The notes: a model not told the origin generated them from the letters alone. Counted from the stretch's first letter, positions 1-6,056 are shown. The stretch: 6,056 nt of DNA from an uncultured Eubacterium sp. (GCA_947653505.1 CANTHI010000242.1:1-6056), one strand, 5' to 3'. Translations and numbers: made by a program.

Positions 1-20
1 TCTTCAGGTTTTAATTGCAT
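1..20 (-). CDS. atpA: ATP synthase F1 subunit alpha, first codons only
   Basis: Only the first six codons are inside the window. An ATG reading leftward from position 20 gives MQLKPE and runs off the edge. Clostridial alpha subunits commonly start with M-x-L-[KR]-P-E-E, and alpha follows delta in the F-ATPase operon, so position and sequence agree. The gap to atpH is 32 nt, with an AAGGA-like site further from the ATG than usual and GGGAATGG nearer. Alpha forms the catalytic hexamer with beta. Nothing else about the protein can be judged from this fragment. Confidence 0.75.
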
Positions 21-52
21 GTTTCCATTCCCATCCTTACAATTTTTACTAT

Positions 53-592
53 TTACACGATTACTTCATTCAGTTTCCTGGAAATACCGGACAGGCGGCC
101 CTGTACCGTGCCATCCAGCTGCTTTCCTTCCAATTCTACACGCAGACCGGCGAGAACCGAGGAGTCGATGTGCTGAACCAGGGAAACCTTTTTCCCGCTC
201 ATCTTCTCAAGCTTCGCCTTCAGTGCCTCCATCTGTTCCTCACCAAGCTTCGCAGCGCTGGTGACTACGGCTTCGGCTATGTTATGGTCCACGTTGTAGC
301 GCCGCGTAAATTCCTCGCAGCAGCCTGCATATTCTGCCAAAATGCTGCGCTCACACAGCAGTTTCAAAAAGCTTACCAGATATCGTTCCGCCTGCTCGCC
401 AAATGCCGTCTCGATCAGATCCGTCCGGTCCTTTGTGGGGATGGAGGGTTCCGACAAAAGCTTCATGTAATCCGGATTCTCCCGGAAAAGCTGCCGGATT
501 TCAGACATCTGCTCCATGATGGCTTCCGTAAGCTGTTCTTCGGCGGCAAGGTCATAGAGGCTCCCGCCGTATACTCTGGCAGTCTGCGTCAT
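53..592 (-). CDS. atpH: ATP synthase F1 subunit delta (OSCP family)
   Basis: This 179-residue protein has the usual length for a bacterial delta subunit, the connector that ties the top of the alpha/beta hexamer to the b-subunit peripheral stalk on the cytoplasmic face. The N-terminal domain begins with ARVYGGSLYDLAAEE (about residues 5-19), matching the family's YA-x-AL-x-x-A pattern. The C-terminal part has LAGLRVELEGKQLDGTVQGRL (about 147-167, the family's GG-x-x-[IV]-x-[IV]-x-D-x-x-[IL]-D-x-[ST]-[IV] region). The start ATG at 592 overlaps the atpF stop as ATGA, giving translational coupling. A GGTGAGG Shine-Dalgarno lies about 4 nt upstream of the ATG, inside the end of atpF. It ends in TAA and is followed after 32 nt by atpA. 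No defects are visible. Confidence 0.95.
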   Translation of the reverse strand: MTQTARVYGGSLYDLAAEEQLTEAIMEQMSEIRQLFRENPDYMKLLSEPSIPTKDRTDLIETAFGEQAERYLVSFLKLLCERSILAEYAGCCEEFTRRYNVDHNIAEAVVTSAAKLGEEQMEALKAKLEKMSGKKVSLVQHIDSSVLAGLRVELEGKQLDGTVQGRLSGISRKLNEVIV

Positions 593-1092
593 GATACCTC
601 ACCTACATTCGCTATAAAATCGTCAATCAGTTTCGTATGATCCGCCTCGTTGATCTCGCGCTCGATCACCTTGCCGGCGATCTCCATCGCCATGCTGCCG
701 ATCTCATCCTTGATCTCATTGACCGCTTTTCTGCGCTCCTGAATGATGTCGCTCTCGGCCTTTGCCTTGATGGCGGCAGCCTGCTGAGCGGCTTCTTTAA
801 TCATCTCTTCACTCTGGGCCGTCGCCGTCCTCTGAGCCGTGGTCATGATCTCGTTGGCCTTATCTCTGGCCTCCTTCATGCTCTGCTCATACTCGGTCCT
901 CATGGCCTGGGCCTCATCCTTTGCCTTGATAGCGTCCTGGATCTCGGCGTCTGCCATGGCCTGTCTCTTTTCCAGCATCGCGTTAATGGGCTTGAATAAG
1001 AAACGTTTGATCAGATACATCTGGATAAGAAGGTTGCAAATCTGAAATATGAAAGTCCAAGGTGCGAACGATACTAACTCTTGTACTGGCAT
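589..1092 (-). CDS. atpF: ATP synthase Fo subunit b (peripheral stalk)
   Basis: At 167 residues this is a standard-length b subunit. It has one N-terminal membrane helix (about residues 11-31, FIFQICNLLIQMYLIKRFLF). The conserved turn FLFKPINAMLEKR follows, where the protein leaves the membrane. Residues 45-150 form a long, charged, alanine-rich coiled coil with abundant K, E, A and Q. The protein dimerises as the outer stalk that holds the a subunit and the delta/alpha-beta head still while the rotor turns. Translation starts at ATG 1092 behind a perfect AGGAGG with an 8-nt spacer. The gap to upstream atpE is 43 nt, and the stop overlaps the atpH start by 4 nt. No anomalies are seen. Confidence 0.96.
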   Translation of the reverse strand: MPVQELVSFAPWTFIFQICNLLIQMYLIKRFLFKPINAMLEKRQAMADAEIQDAIKAKDEAQAMRTEYEQSMKEARDKANEIMTTAQRTATAQSEEMIKEAAQQAAAIKAKAESDIIQERRKAVNEIKDEIGSMAMEIAGKVIEREINEADHTKLIDDFIANVGEVS

Positions 1093-1135
1093 GTTTGTAA
1101 CCTCCTGTTCTATTTGTTGTCCGTGTCACACACAA

Positions 1136-1599
<464 letters not shown>

Positions 1600-2340
1600 C
1601 TAGCCCTCCGCCGCGTTGGCGATGAACATAACGGTCAGCATACAGAAAATGTACGCCTGCAATACGCCCGACACCCAGTCGAAATAGATCGACAGGATCG
1701 CGGGAATACCCACGTCCAGGATCGGGATCTGGGACAATACCGCGCCGACCGCGCCGGGAATCAGTCCCAGCAGCGCGGAGCTTGCCACCGCAAGAGCCGC
1801 ATATACCAGAGTGTTGATTACCACGCCTGACAAAATGTTTCCGAAATGACGGAATGCCATACCGATAGGCGTCGCCACCTCTCCCAGAATGTTAAAAGGC
1901 GTAAGAATCGGAATAGGGGTCGTGAAATCCTTCAGATAACCGCCCACTCCATTGACCTTGATCTTCTGCGCGGTGATCAGGACGAATACGGTAATCGCCC
2001 ACGCCATTTCCGTGGACACATCCGCCGTCGGGCTACGCAGCCCCAGAAGACCGATCAGATTTGACACTAGGCTGGTCGCGAAAAGGGCCGCTACAAAGGG
2101 GACGAAGTATCGGAACTTCTCACCCATATTGCCCACCACGAACTTGTTCGCCATCTCTACCAGCATCTCCGCCACTGCCTGGCGCTTAGAGATGTTCTCC
2201 GTTTTCAGGTTCCGGGTCAGCCAAATGCAAAGGCCTGTCACCACCAGCATTACCAGCCAGCTGACCAGCATCGTCTCGGTAATCCGAAGCTGCCCCAGAA
2301 CCGGCAGGTTAATCGGCGTGTCAAAAAGGACGGATTTATA
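1600..2340 (-). CDS. atpB: ATP synthase Fo subunit a, 5'-truncated at a junction
   Basis: The a subunit forms the stator half of the ion channel against the c ring. All core landmarks are present. Numbered from the internal ATG at 2271, there is a first membrane helix at about residues 3-18, then SLVSNLIGLLG (67-77), the clostridial segment TTPIPILTPFNILGE (117-131), and the essential arginine as R141 in AFRHFGN. C-terminal helices follow, including YFDWVSGVLQAYIFCMLTVMF, before the TAG stop. The frame stays open and family-like for 23 codons upstream of that ATG (FDTPINLPVLGQLRITET is typical a-subunit sequence). It then hits TGA at 2341-2343 with no usable start. The ATG at 2271 has no Shine-Dalgarno. 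The true 5' end is therefore missing, replaced at about 2331-2347 by unrelated DNA. Identity is certain; whether the gene is broken in the genome or only in the assembly is not. Confidence 0.93.
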   Translation of the reverse strand, partial: YKSVLFDTPINLPVLGQLRITETMLVSWLVMLVVTGLCIWLTRNLKTENISKRQAVAEMLVEMANKFVVGNMGEKFRYFVPFVAALFATSLVSNLIGLLGLRSPTADVSTEMAWAITVFVLITAQKIKVNGVGGYLKDFTTPIPILTPFNILGEVATPIGMAFRHFGNILSGVVINTLVYAALAVASSALLGLIPGAVGAVLSQIPILDVGIPAILSIYFDWVSGVLQAYIFCMLTVMFIANAAEG

Positions 2341-2347
2341 TCATCCG
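2331..2347. other. Breakpoint between atpB and the WG-repeat gene, with a small inverted repeat
   Basis: CGGAT (2331-2335) and ATCCG (2343-2347) form a perfect 5-bp inverted repeat around a 7-nt spacer. It is centred where the minus-strand atpB frame stops looking like atpB and the plus-strand WG-repeat frame starts looking like its family. Both flanking genes point away from this point and both lack their beginnings. Sixty-base samples counted by hand are about 55-57% G+C on the left (661-720, 2041-2100) and 28-48% on the right (2401-2460, 2581-2640). An assembly join or a rearrangement endpoint is the simplest reading. Confidence 0.6.
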
Positions 2348-2911
2348 GTGCTCAGTTATGAGATAAACGGTACGTATGGTATCATTACAAAAATACCGCA
2401 GGGATATATGACCGCAGATTATTCTCATTATAAAATCTGTTATTATGATGAAAAATTTCGCCAGATTAAAGTTGTGACAGGACTGCGTGCAGGAGGAACC
2501 GGCATTTATTATGTAGATGGCCTGATGGCTGTCAGGGATATGAAGACAGGAAAGATGGGATTTTTGGACTATGAGGGAAACATGGCCATACCGTGCCAGT
2601 ATGCACAGGTCAGTGATTTTTCCAATGGATATGCTTCCGTACTGACAGATGCTGAGATTATACCATATACAGAGGATGGGGGTACTGTGCAGATGTATTA
2701 TGGAAAAGGCGGTCGGTGGGGAATCATTGACCGGAAAGGACAATTTGTATTGGAGCCTTCAGACAAATATGCAAACGAAAATCCACAGAATACTGATGAT
2801 CAGTATTCGGATGGCATCCGCCGGTTTGGACCGGTACGGGAGGATGGAACGGTTGATTTTCTTGCATCGGATGAAGATGACAGGGTGCTGGAAACGGTGC
2901 GTGTGAAATAG
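2336..2911 (+). CDS. WG-repeat-containing protein, C-terminal part (5'-truncated)
   Basis: About 191 codons with protein-like character end at TAG 2909-2911. Two clear WG (KWG) repeat units are visible. One is GKMGFLDYEGNMAIPCQYAQ followed by VSDFSNGYASV; the other is GGRWGIIDRKGQFVLEP. A degenerate unit, NGTYGIITKIPQGY, sits at the extreme left. These match the family pattern G-x-W-G-[FY]-[IV]-[DN]-x-x-G-x-x-[IV]-x-x-x-Y and F-x-x-G-x-A-x-V. The role of the family is largely unknown; many members are secreted or lipoproteins. No start codon with a ribosome site exists: upstream in frame the reading runs into antisense atpB, and the first ATG (in GYMTADY) has an SD-like CAGGGA only 3 nt away. 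The N-terminal part, including any signal peptide, is therefore missing. The tail, after about DDQYSDGIRRFGP, is acidic and non-repetitive. Confidence 0.75.
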   Translation, partial: LYHPVLSYEINGTYGIITKIPQGYMTADYSHYKICYYDEKFRQIKVVTGLRAGGTGIYYVDGLMAVRDMKTGKMGFLDYEGNMAIPCQYAQVSDFSNGYASVLTDAEIIPYTEDGGTVQMYYGKGGRWGIIDRKGQFVLEPSDKYANENPQNTDDQYSDGIRRFGPVREDGTVDFLASDEDDRVLETVRVK

Positions 2912-2973
2912 GGGAACTGCTTTGTACGCTTCAGAATGTAAGAAGCCCTGACATGGATAAACCAGAATAGAAC

Positions 2974-3058
2974 ATACCGGCCTTTCGGACGCTGGATGAG
3001 GGAAGCGGACCTGTTTCATTGGTCTGGTTCCCTCATCCGGCGTCCGGAAGGCCGGTAT
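2974..3058 (+). repeat. Very long near-perfect hairpin (38-nt arms, 9-nt loop)
   Basis: The left arm 2974-3011 pairs with the right arm 3021-3058 around the loop TGTTTCATT. By hand, 37 of 38 positions pair. The only mismatch is G3005/G3027, and three pairs are G-U wobbles when read as plus-strand RNA (2985/3047, 2993/3039, 3007/3025). On the minus strand those three would be A-C mismatches, so the structure fits a plus-strand transcript. It begins 62 nt after the WG-gene stop. No T-run follows, and the stem is far longer than a normal intrinsic terminator. It could be a 3'-end stabiliser, an atypical terminator, or a palindromic miniature element. Confidence 0.85.
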
Positions 3059-3290
3059 CTGCTAGAAAAGTATAGCCATACCCGCAAAAATCTGTTATAA
3101 TTCGCTGGGAAGTATAATCAGCAGAAGAAAATTTCGCTACTGATTCATCTGCGGTGCTGACAGCGACAAATCCCGGCATATTGAAAGCGCATACAGTTCC
3201 TGACGGAAAATCTTTTGTACCCGCTGACTGCGGGCACCGTAGAAATCTGATACAAAGGGGTATATGAAATGAAAAAACCAGATCATACAA
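3033..3290 (-). other. Gene-poor spacer with a protein-like antisense frame (possible repeat-derived ORF)
   Basis: Between the long hairpin and the VanZ gene there is no convincing gene. A minus-strand frame runs from an ATG inside the VanZ 5' end to a TGA in the hairpin's right arm (85 codons). Its middle and end (MPGFVAVSTADESVAKFSS, then ITDFCGYGYTFLADTGLPDA) look more protein-like than random sequence, but there is no Shine-Dalgarno and no recognised domain. On the plus strand, CCCGC/GCGGG (3220-3224 / 3230-3234) forms a small hairpin, extendable by GT/AC past one mismatch, about 30 nt before the VanZ start. The frame could be a decayed gene or part of an interspersed repeat together with the hairpin. 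It should not be treated as an expressed protein without evidence. Confidence 0.25.
3073..3101 (+). promoter_or_regulatory. Candidate promoter for the VanZ / acyltransferase pair
   Basis: TATAAT at 3096-3101 is a perfect -10 hexamer. Exactly 17 nt upstream, TAGCCA (3073-3078) matches four of six positions of TTGACA. Transcription would begin near 3108 and leave a leader of about 160 nt before the VanZ start, containing the small CCCGC/GCGGG hairpin. A second TATAAT at 3113-3118 has no good -35. The call rests on sequence match alone in an A/T-rich region. Confidence 0.3.
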
Positions 3291-3763
3291 TACGAAGAAA
3301 AAGAATCTGCCTTATTCTGGCTGTCTGCTGGATGCTCGTGATATTTATGTTTTCAGCCAGAAGCGCAGAGCTGTCTACGAAAGACAGCATGTCCATCGGT
3401 ATTTTGTTTGGGCGGCTGATTGTGCCGAGTTTTGCGCAGATGGATACGCAGATGCAGATTTCTTTTGCGGATAAGATTGATCACCCGATTCGTAAAATGG
3501 CTCATGCGACAGAATATGCCATATTGGGATTTTTGCTGACCGGAAGTTATGCGGACAGCAGCAGAAAGCGGAAAAATGTGCTGCTGCCTGCAGTGACCGG
3601 TTCGTTGTATGCCGTATCGGACGAGCTGCACCAGATGTTTGTGCCGGGCCGCAGCTGTGAGATTAAGGATATGCTCATCGACAGCAGCGGCGTGATCGTA
3701 GGAACATTGCTGGGATTTTTTGTATTTATATACTGGAAAAAAAGAAAAGAAATAAGAAAATGA
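3269..3763 (+). CDS. VanZ-family membrane protein
   Basis: The 164 residues show the VanZ family signature clearly. A first membrane helix (about 13-29) ends in WMLVIFMFSARSA. Then come RKMAHATEYAILGFLLTG (75-92), with the conserved R-K-x-A-H-x-x-E-Y, and YAVSDELHQMFVPGRSCEIKD (114-134), with D118, E119, H121, Q122, G127 and R128. IDSSGVIVGTLLGFF follows, leading into a last helix and a basic tail (WKKRKEIRK). VanZ of Enterococcus gives low-level teicoplanin resistance by an unresolved envelope mechanism; most clostridial relatives are uncharacterised, so drug resistance is not implied. ATG 3269 has AAGGGG 8 nt upstream. A tiny ATGAAATGA (M-K-stop) overlaps the start but lies too close to the SD to be preferred. 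The acyltransferase gene follows after 45 nt, probably in one operon. Confidence 0.92.
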   Translation: MKKPDHTIRRKRICLILAVCWMLVIFMFSARSAELSTKDSMSIGILFGRLIVPSFAQMDTQMQISFADKIDHPIRKMAHATEYAILGFLLTGSYADSSRKRKNVLLPAVTGSLYAVSDELHQMFVPGRSCEIKDMLIDSSGVIVGTLLGFFVFIYWKKRKEIRK

Positions 3764-3808
3764 GAAAAGGTCTGAAAGGAAGCGTTGTAAAGGAGTGTAT
3801 GACCGGAT

Positions 3809-4894
3809 ATGGCAGATGGCAAAAGAAACGGTGCGGTTGATTTTTGGAAGTTTGTGTTTTCAGTCGTGATCATGTGTTTTCATTCCCTGTATTTTGCGGG
3901 ATCGGAGAAATATGTTTTTTATGACGGGGCGAATATGGTGGAATATTTCTTCCTCGTATCAGGATTTTTTATGGCGGCTTCTATTATGAGAGAAAGACCA
4001 CAGGCGATGGGGGAGCCGGTCTGGAAACGTACATGGCAGTTTTTGCTTCACAAGATAGCAGGTATGTGCCCTGAATATTATATTGCCTGGGCGGTGTCGT
4101 TTCTGATTAAGCAGATCGCAGGAGGGCTGCTGCCGCTTTATCTGATTGCGAAGCATCTCATAGTCAGTGTCTGGGAGCTGCTGTTTTTAAGGATGGCTGG
4201 ATTTAATGACTATAACGCAAATGGAGCAACGTGGTATATTTCCGCAATGCTTTGTGCGATGCTGCTTTTGCTGCCATTTTTTTATAAAAACAGGGAATTT
4301 TTCCTGCATGTGATGGCTCCGGTTCTGGCGATCGGAATACTGGGATATTTGTATGCCACTGGAAAGACATTACGCGGAAATACTGACTGGATGGGATTTT
4401 GCTATAAGGGATTGCTGCGGGCGATGGGGGTGCTCTGTCTGGGATGCGTCTGCTATCTGGCATGTCAGAAAATCAGGGATTTGCGGCTGACGGTGTTTGC
4501 GAAGGCGCTGCTGTCCCTGACAGAGACGGGCGGGTGTCTGTTTGCATTGTACTGGACTTTTGGACATGCCACATCAAAAATGCAGTTTCTGATTTTACTG
4601 CTGTTTGCGGCAGCGGTGACAGTAAGCTGCAGCCATCAGGGACTTCTTGCACCGTTGTATGACAATGCGGTCAGCTACTGGCTGGGCAGGTTCAGCTTTC
4701 CGCTCTTTTTGTCACATCATGCATGGAGCGGGCGGATGCAGCGGATGTTTCCGGATGATACGTATGCGCAGCTGTTCCCTAAATATATACTGTTGTCAGT
4801 GGGCACGGCGTTTTTGGTGTATGCATTGTCCGGATGGGTCAGATATCTGTATGGAAAATACAAAAAACAGCTGCGGGGATTGTTTGTCCTGTGA
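3809..4894 (+). CDS. Acyltransferase-3 (OafA/YrhL-like) integral membrane protein
   Basis: This 361-residue polytopic protein has about ten hydrophobic segments. The N-terminus has the acyltransferase-3 layout: RNGAVDFWKFVFSVVIMCFHS (7-26), with the conserved helix-1 histidine at H25, then VEYFFLVSGFFMA (44-56). KIAGMCPEYYIAW (82-94) matches the family's basic-x-P-x-Y segment, and GATWYISAMLCAM (139-151) is another conserved stretch. Relatives transfer acetyl or other acyl groups to exported polysaccharide, peptidoglycan or lipid-linked glycans. The substrate here cannot be told. The start is ATG 3809. AGGAG at 3791-3795 is 13 nt away, unusually far; a nearer ATG (3799) is out of frame and stops after 13 codons, and an in-frame TGA at 3800-3802 excludes an upstream start. 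It follows VanZ by 45 nt and converges on the next gene with a 7-nt gap. Confidence 0.85.
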   Translation: MADGKRNGAVDFWKFVFSVVIMCFHSLYFAGSEKYVFYDGANMVEYFFLVSGFFMAASIMRERPQAMGEPVWKRTWQFLLHKIAGMCPEYYIAWAVSFLIKQIAGGLLPLYLIAKHLIVSVWELLFLRMAGFNDYNANGATWYISAMLCAMLLLLPFFYKNREFFLHVMAPVLAIGILGYLYATGKTLRGNTDWMGFCYKGLLRAMGVLCLGCVCYLACQKIRDLRLTVFAKALLSLTETGGCLFALYWTFGHATSKMQFLILLLFAAAVTVSCSHQGLLAPLYDNAVSYWLGRFSFPLFLSHHAWSGRMQRMFPDDTYAQLFPKYILLSVGTAFLVYALSGWVRYLYGKYKKQLRGLFVL

Positions 4895-4922
4895 TGGAAG
4901 CTCAATGTTTTCCGCTTTTTTT
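4873..4922 (+). terminator. Possible weak terminator at the end of the acyltransferase gene
   Basis: GCGGGGA (4873-4879) can pair with TTTCCGC (4909-4915), using two G-U pairs around a 29-nt loop, and is directly followed by seven T (4916-4922). The left arm is inside the acyltransferase coding end and the right arm lies within the 3' end of the convergent gene. The long loop and wobble pairs make it weak. It is the only T-run-backed hairpin seen between these converging genes. Confidence 0.3.
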
Positions 4923-5873
4923 CCGCAGTCCTGTGAGTATTTCCGGAGATGTTTTTCCAACAGCGTGTAGTATGTCCGCAATATCTGCTTCCGGAACATC
5001 CGGACACTGGATATGCACATGTCTGTTTGCTACAATATGCAGCGTATGATGCAGTGGGCGCCGGATCAGTTTGTGCGGGGCGTTACGTTTATAGATCCAC
5101 CGGATTTCCTGAATGGGTAATACCGCTGTCTGAAAATCAGTCATTAGAATCAGATAATTTTCAGTTAAAAATACGGTTTCTGTCTCTGTCCGCAGACAGG
5201 ATGCCAGCTCTTCTCCGGCCTGTGCCAGCAGCTGCCTGGCATTGCCATATAATCCAAGTCTCTGACATGCCGGCGAGAGGTCAGGAAAACAGATGAAGAC
5301 CACGCAGCAGACCAGATGTGTCAGCGCATAAATGCCACTGATCAGATAAGCCGCCAACAGCAGCAGGGAAAGCAGCTTGTGAAATCCGGGTTCACTCAGC
5401 AGATAATCCGGCGCCTGCCTGCGTACGCCAGAAGCTGTCCAGTCCAAATCCTCTGCCAGCTGCTGCGTTAGCGTATCGTATTCTTCGAAGTGCCGGATAA
5501 CACGCACACGTACGTGCAGACGGTCCAGACCGGGCGCACCATGTCTGCACGTATCAGGCGCCAGCAGGACAAAGATGCACGCATCGTCCTGAAAGGTATA
5601 GTAATAATACCCATTGGTGTAGCCTAAAACCTTTTGGGTATATCCGGTAAAATGCAGATCCGTAAGCGTTGTCTGAATATAGCGGGACTGGCTTTGATGC
5701 AGTGCCATAAAATGCGTTTTGTCTGCCAGCGGATGCGGAAATACGAGCTGTGATACCGGAGTCACAAACCATAGAACAGTCAGAAGCAGCAGATACATCA
5801 TGGGCAGAAATAACCGTTTCTGATAGCATTGTCTGATCGATTGTAGAATGGCAGCTGTCTGAAAAGTCTTCAA
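4902..5873 (-). CDS. Uncharacterised membrane protein with central exported domain
   Basis: I do not firmly recognise this 323-residue protein. It has a basic N-terminus, a membrane helix at about 21-40, and a soluble region of about 125 residues (41-165, with GYTNGYYYYTFQDDACIFVLLAP). A very hydrophobic stretch follows at about 167-196 (one long or two short helices). The C-terminal cytoplasmic-type region has LGLYGNARQLLAQAGEEL (207-224), VFLTENYLILMTDF and IRWIYKRN. This two-anchor layout resembles uncharacterised Firmicute proteins annotated as DUF6709, from memory and unverified. The start is TTG at 5873: GGGAGG lies 6 nt upstream, while the first internal ATGs (codons 25 and 26) sit inside the first helix without an SD. 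A promoter is readable upstream. The gene converges on the acyltransferase and appears monocistronic. Confidence 0.75.
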   Translation of the reverse strand: MKTFQTAAILQSIRQCYQKRLFLPMMYLLLLTVLWFVTPVSQLVFPHPLADKTHFMALHQSQSRYIQTTLTDLHFTGYTQKVLGYTNGYYYYTFQDDACIFVLLAPDTCRHGAPGLDRLHVRVRVIRHFEEYDTLTQQLAEDLDWTASGVRRQAPDYLLSEPGFHKLLSLLLLAAYLISGIYALTHLVCCVVFICFPDLSPACQRLGLYGNARQLLAQAGEELASCLRTETETVFLTENYLILMTDFQTAVLPIQEIRWIYKRNAPHKLIRRPLHHTLHIVANRHVHIQCPDVPEADIADILHAVGKTSPEILTGLRKKSGKH

Positions 5874-5926
5874 TGTCGTCCTCCCTTTATGTTCCGGCTC
5901 ATTTTTTGTAGCTTTCTATATCTTAT

Positions 5927-5955
5927 AGTATAAAAGGGTGCGGGAAAATAATCAA
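5927..5955 (-). promoter_or_regulatory. Sigma-A-type promoter of the uncharacterised membrane protein
   Basis: Read on the minus strand, TTGATT (5950-5955; 4/6 to TTGACA) is followed after exactly 17 nt by TATACT (5927-5932; 5/6 to TATAAT). Transcription would begin near 5920, giving a leader of about 46 nt that contains GGGAGG just before the TTG start. Spacing, hexamers and position relative to the gene all agree. Confidence 0.6.
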
Positions 5956-5966
5956 GAATTTTCCAT

Positions 5967-6045
5967 TTAAGTTCGCACCAGTACAAATAGTTACTTTTCA
6001 CGGGTCAGGAACGCGCAGGGTCTGCCCCCATAGGCGCGAACTTAA
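5967..6045. repeat. 79-bp element bounded by 13-nt inverted repeats with TTAA ends
   Basis: TTAAGTTCGCACC (5967-5979) and GGCGCGAACTTAA (6033-6045) are inverted repeats with one difference, which is a G-U pair if transcribed on the minus strand. Both outer ends are TTAA. The interior includes a GCAG-GGT-CTGC mini-hairpin (6015-6025) and two copies of GGGTC. It lies just upstream of the -35 of the membrane-protein promoter, outside its transcript. It could be a miniature inverted-repeat element with TTAA target duplication, a structured RNA end of an upstream minus-strand gene outside the window, or an operator. No T-run follows either arm and no gene is seen in 5956-6056. Confidence 0.5.
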
Positions 6046-6056
6046 GCTAAAAAGCA

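Noticed and set aside
170..999. Plus-strand open frames opposite atpH and atpF
   Set aside because: They are leucine- and histidine-rich shadows of the conserved minus-strand ATPase genes.
1952..2335. Long plus-strand open frame running into the WG-repeat protein from inside atpB
   Set aside because: This stretch is exactly antisense to well-conserved atpB and has no WG-type or other protein character; it is only a fortuitous upstream extension across the junction.
2928..2946. GCTTC/GAAGC hairpin just after the WG gene, as a terminator
   Set aside because: The stem is only 5 bp with a 9-nt loop and no T-run follows.
3113..3118. Second TATAAT before the VanZ gene
   Set aside because: No acceptable -35 hexamer or extended -10 is present at suitable spacing.
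4203..5296. Several 65-115-codon frames overlapping the acyltransferase and the convergent membrane gene
   Set aside because: They are Arg-, Cys- and Ser-rich, lack ribosome sites, and are embedded in better-supported genes.

Overview
The window looks like DNA from an anaerobic gut-type Firmicute (class Clostridia, probably Lachnospiraceae or Oscillospiraceae). The evidence is the F-type ATPase gene order and protein sequences, strong AGGAGG ribosome sites, and a WG-repeat / VanZ / acyltransferase-3 gene set typical of that class. The genus cannot be named from the sequence alone.

Left part (1 to about 2340, minus strand): five genes of an F1Fo ATP synthase operon in the canonical order a-c-b-delta-alpha, i.e. 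atpB (5'-truncated), atpE, atpF, atpH and the first codons of atpA at the window edge. atpF and atpH overlap by ATGA. The c subunit has a glutamate in each helix (E33 and E66) followed by T67, T68 and Y71. This is the pattern of the two-carboxylate, sodium-coupling rotor described in Fusobacterium nucleatum, so a Na+-coupled ATPase is the best prediction.

Junction (about 2331-2347): atpB and a WG-repeat gene meet head to head and both lack their 5' ends. Base composition changes here, and a 5-bp inverted repeat is centred on the join. This is either an assembly chimera or a real rearrangement. If it is a chimera, the two halves of the window may come from different loci or organisms, and nothing should be inferred from their adjacency.

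Right part (about 2336-6056): on the plus strand lie the 3' part of a WG-repeat protein, a very long RNA-like hairpin (38-nt arms), a 210-bp gap with a protein-like antisense frame, a VanZ-family membrane protein, and a membrane acyltransferase-3 protein probably co-transcribed with it. Convergent to these, with a 7-nt gap, is a minus-strand membrane protein of unknown function that starts with TTG behind a good SD and has a readable sigma-A-type promoter. Upstream of that promoter is a 79-bp element bounded by 13-nt inverted repeats with TTAA at both ends, possibly a small miniature element.

VanZ and acyltransferase-3 proteins both act at the cell envelope, so this pair is probably involved in envelope modification or resistance. 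I did not find a convincing new multi-gene system. The items most worth checking are the junction, the two-carboxylate c subunit, the long hairpin and the terminal inverted-repeat element.
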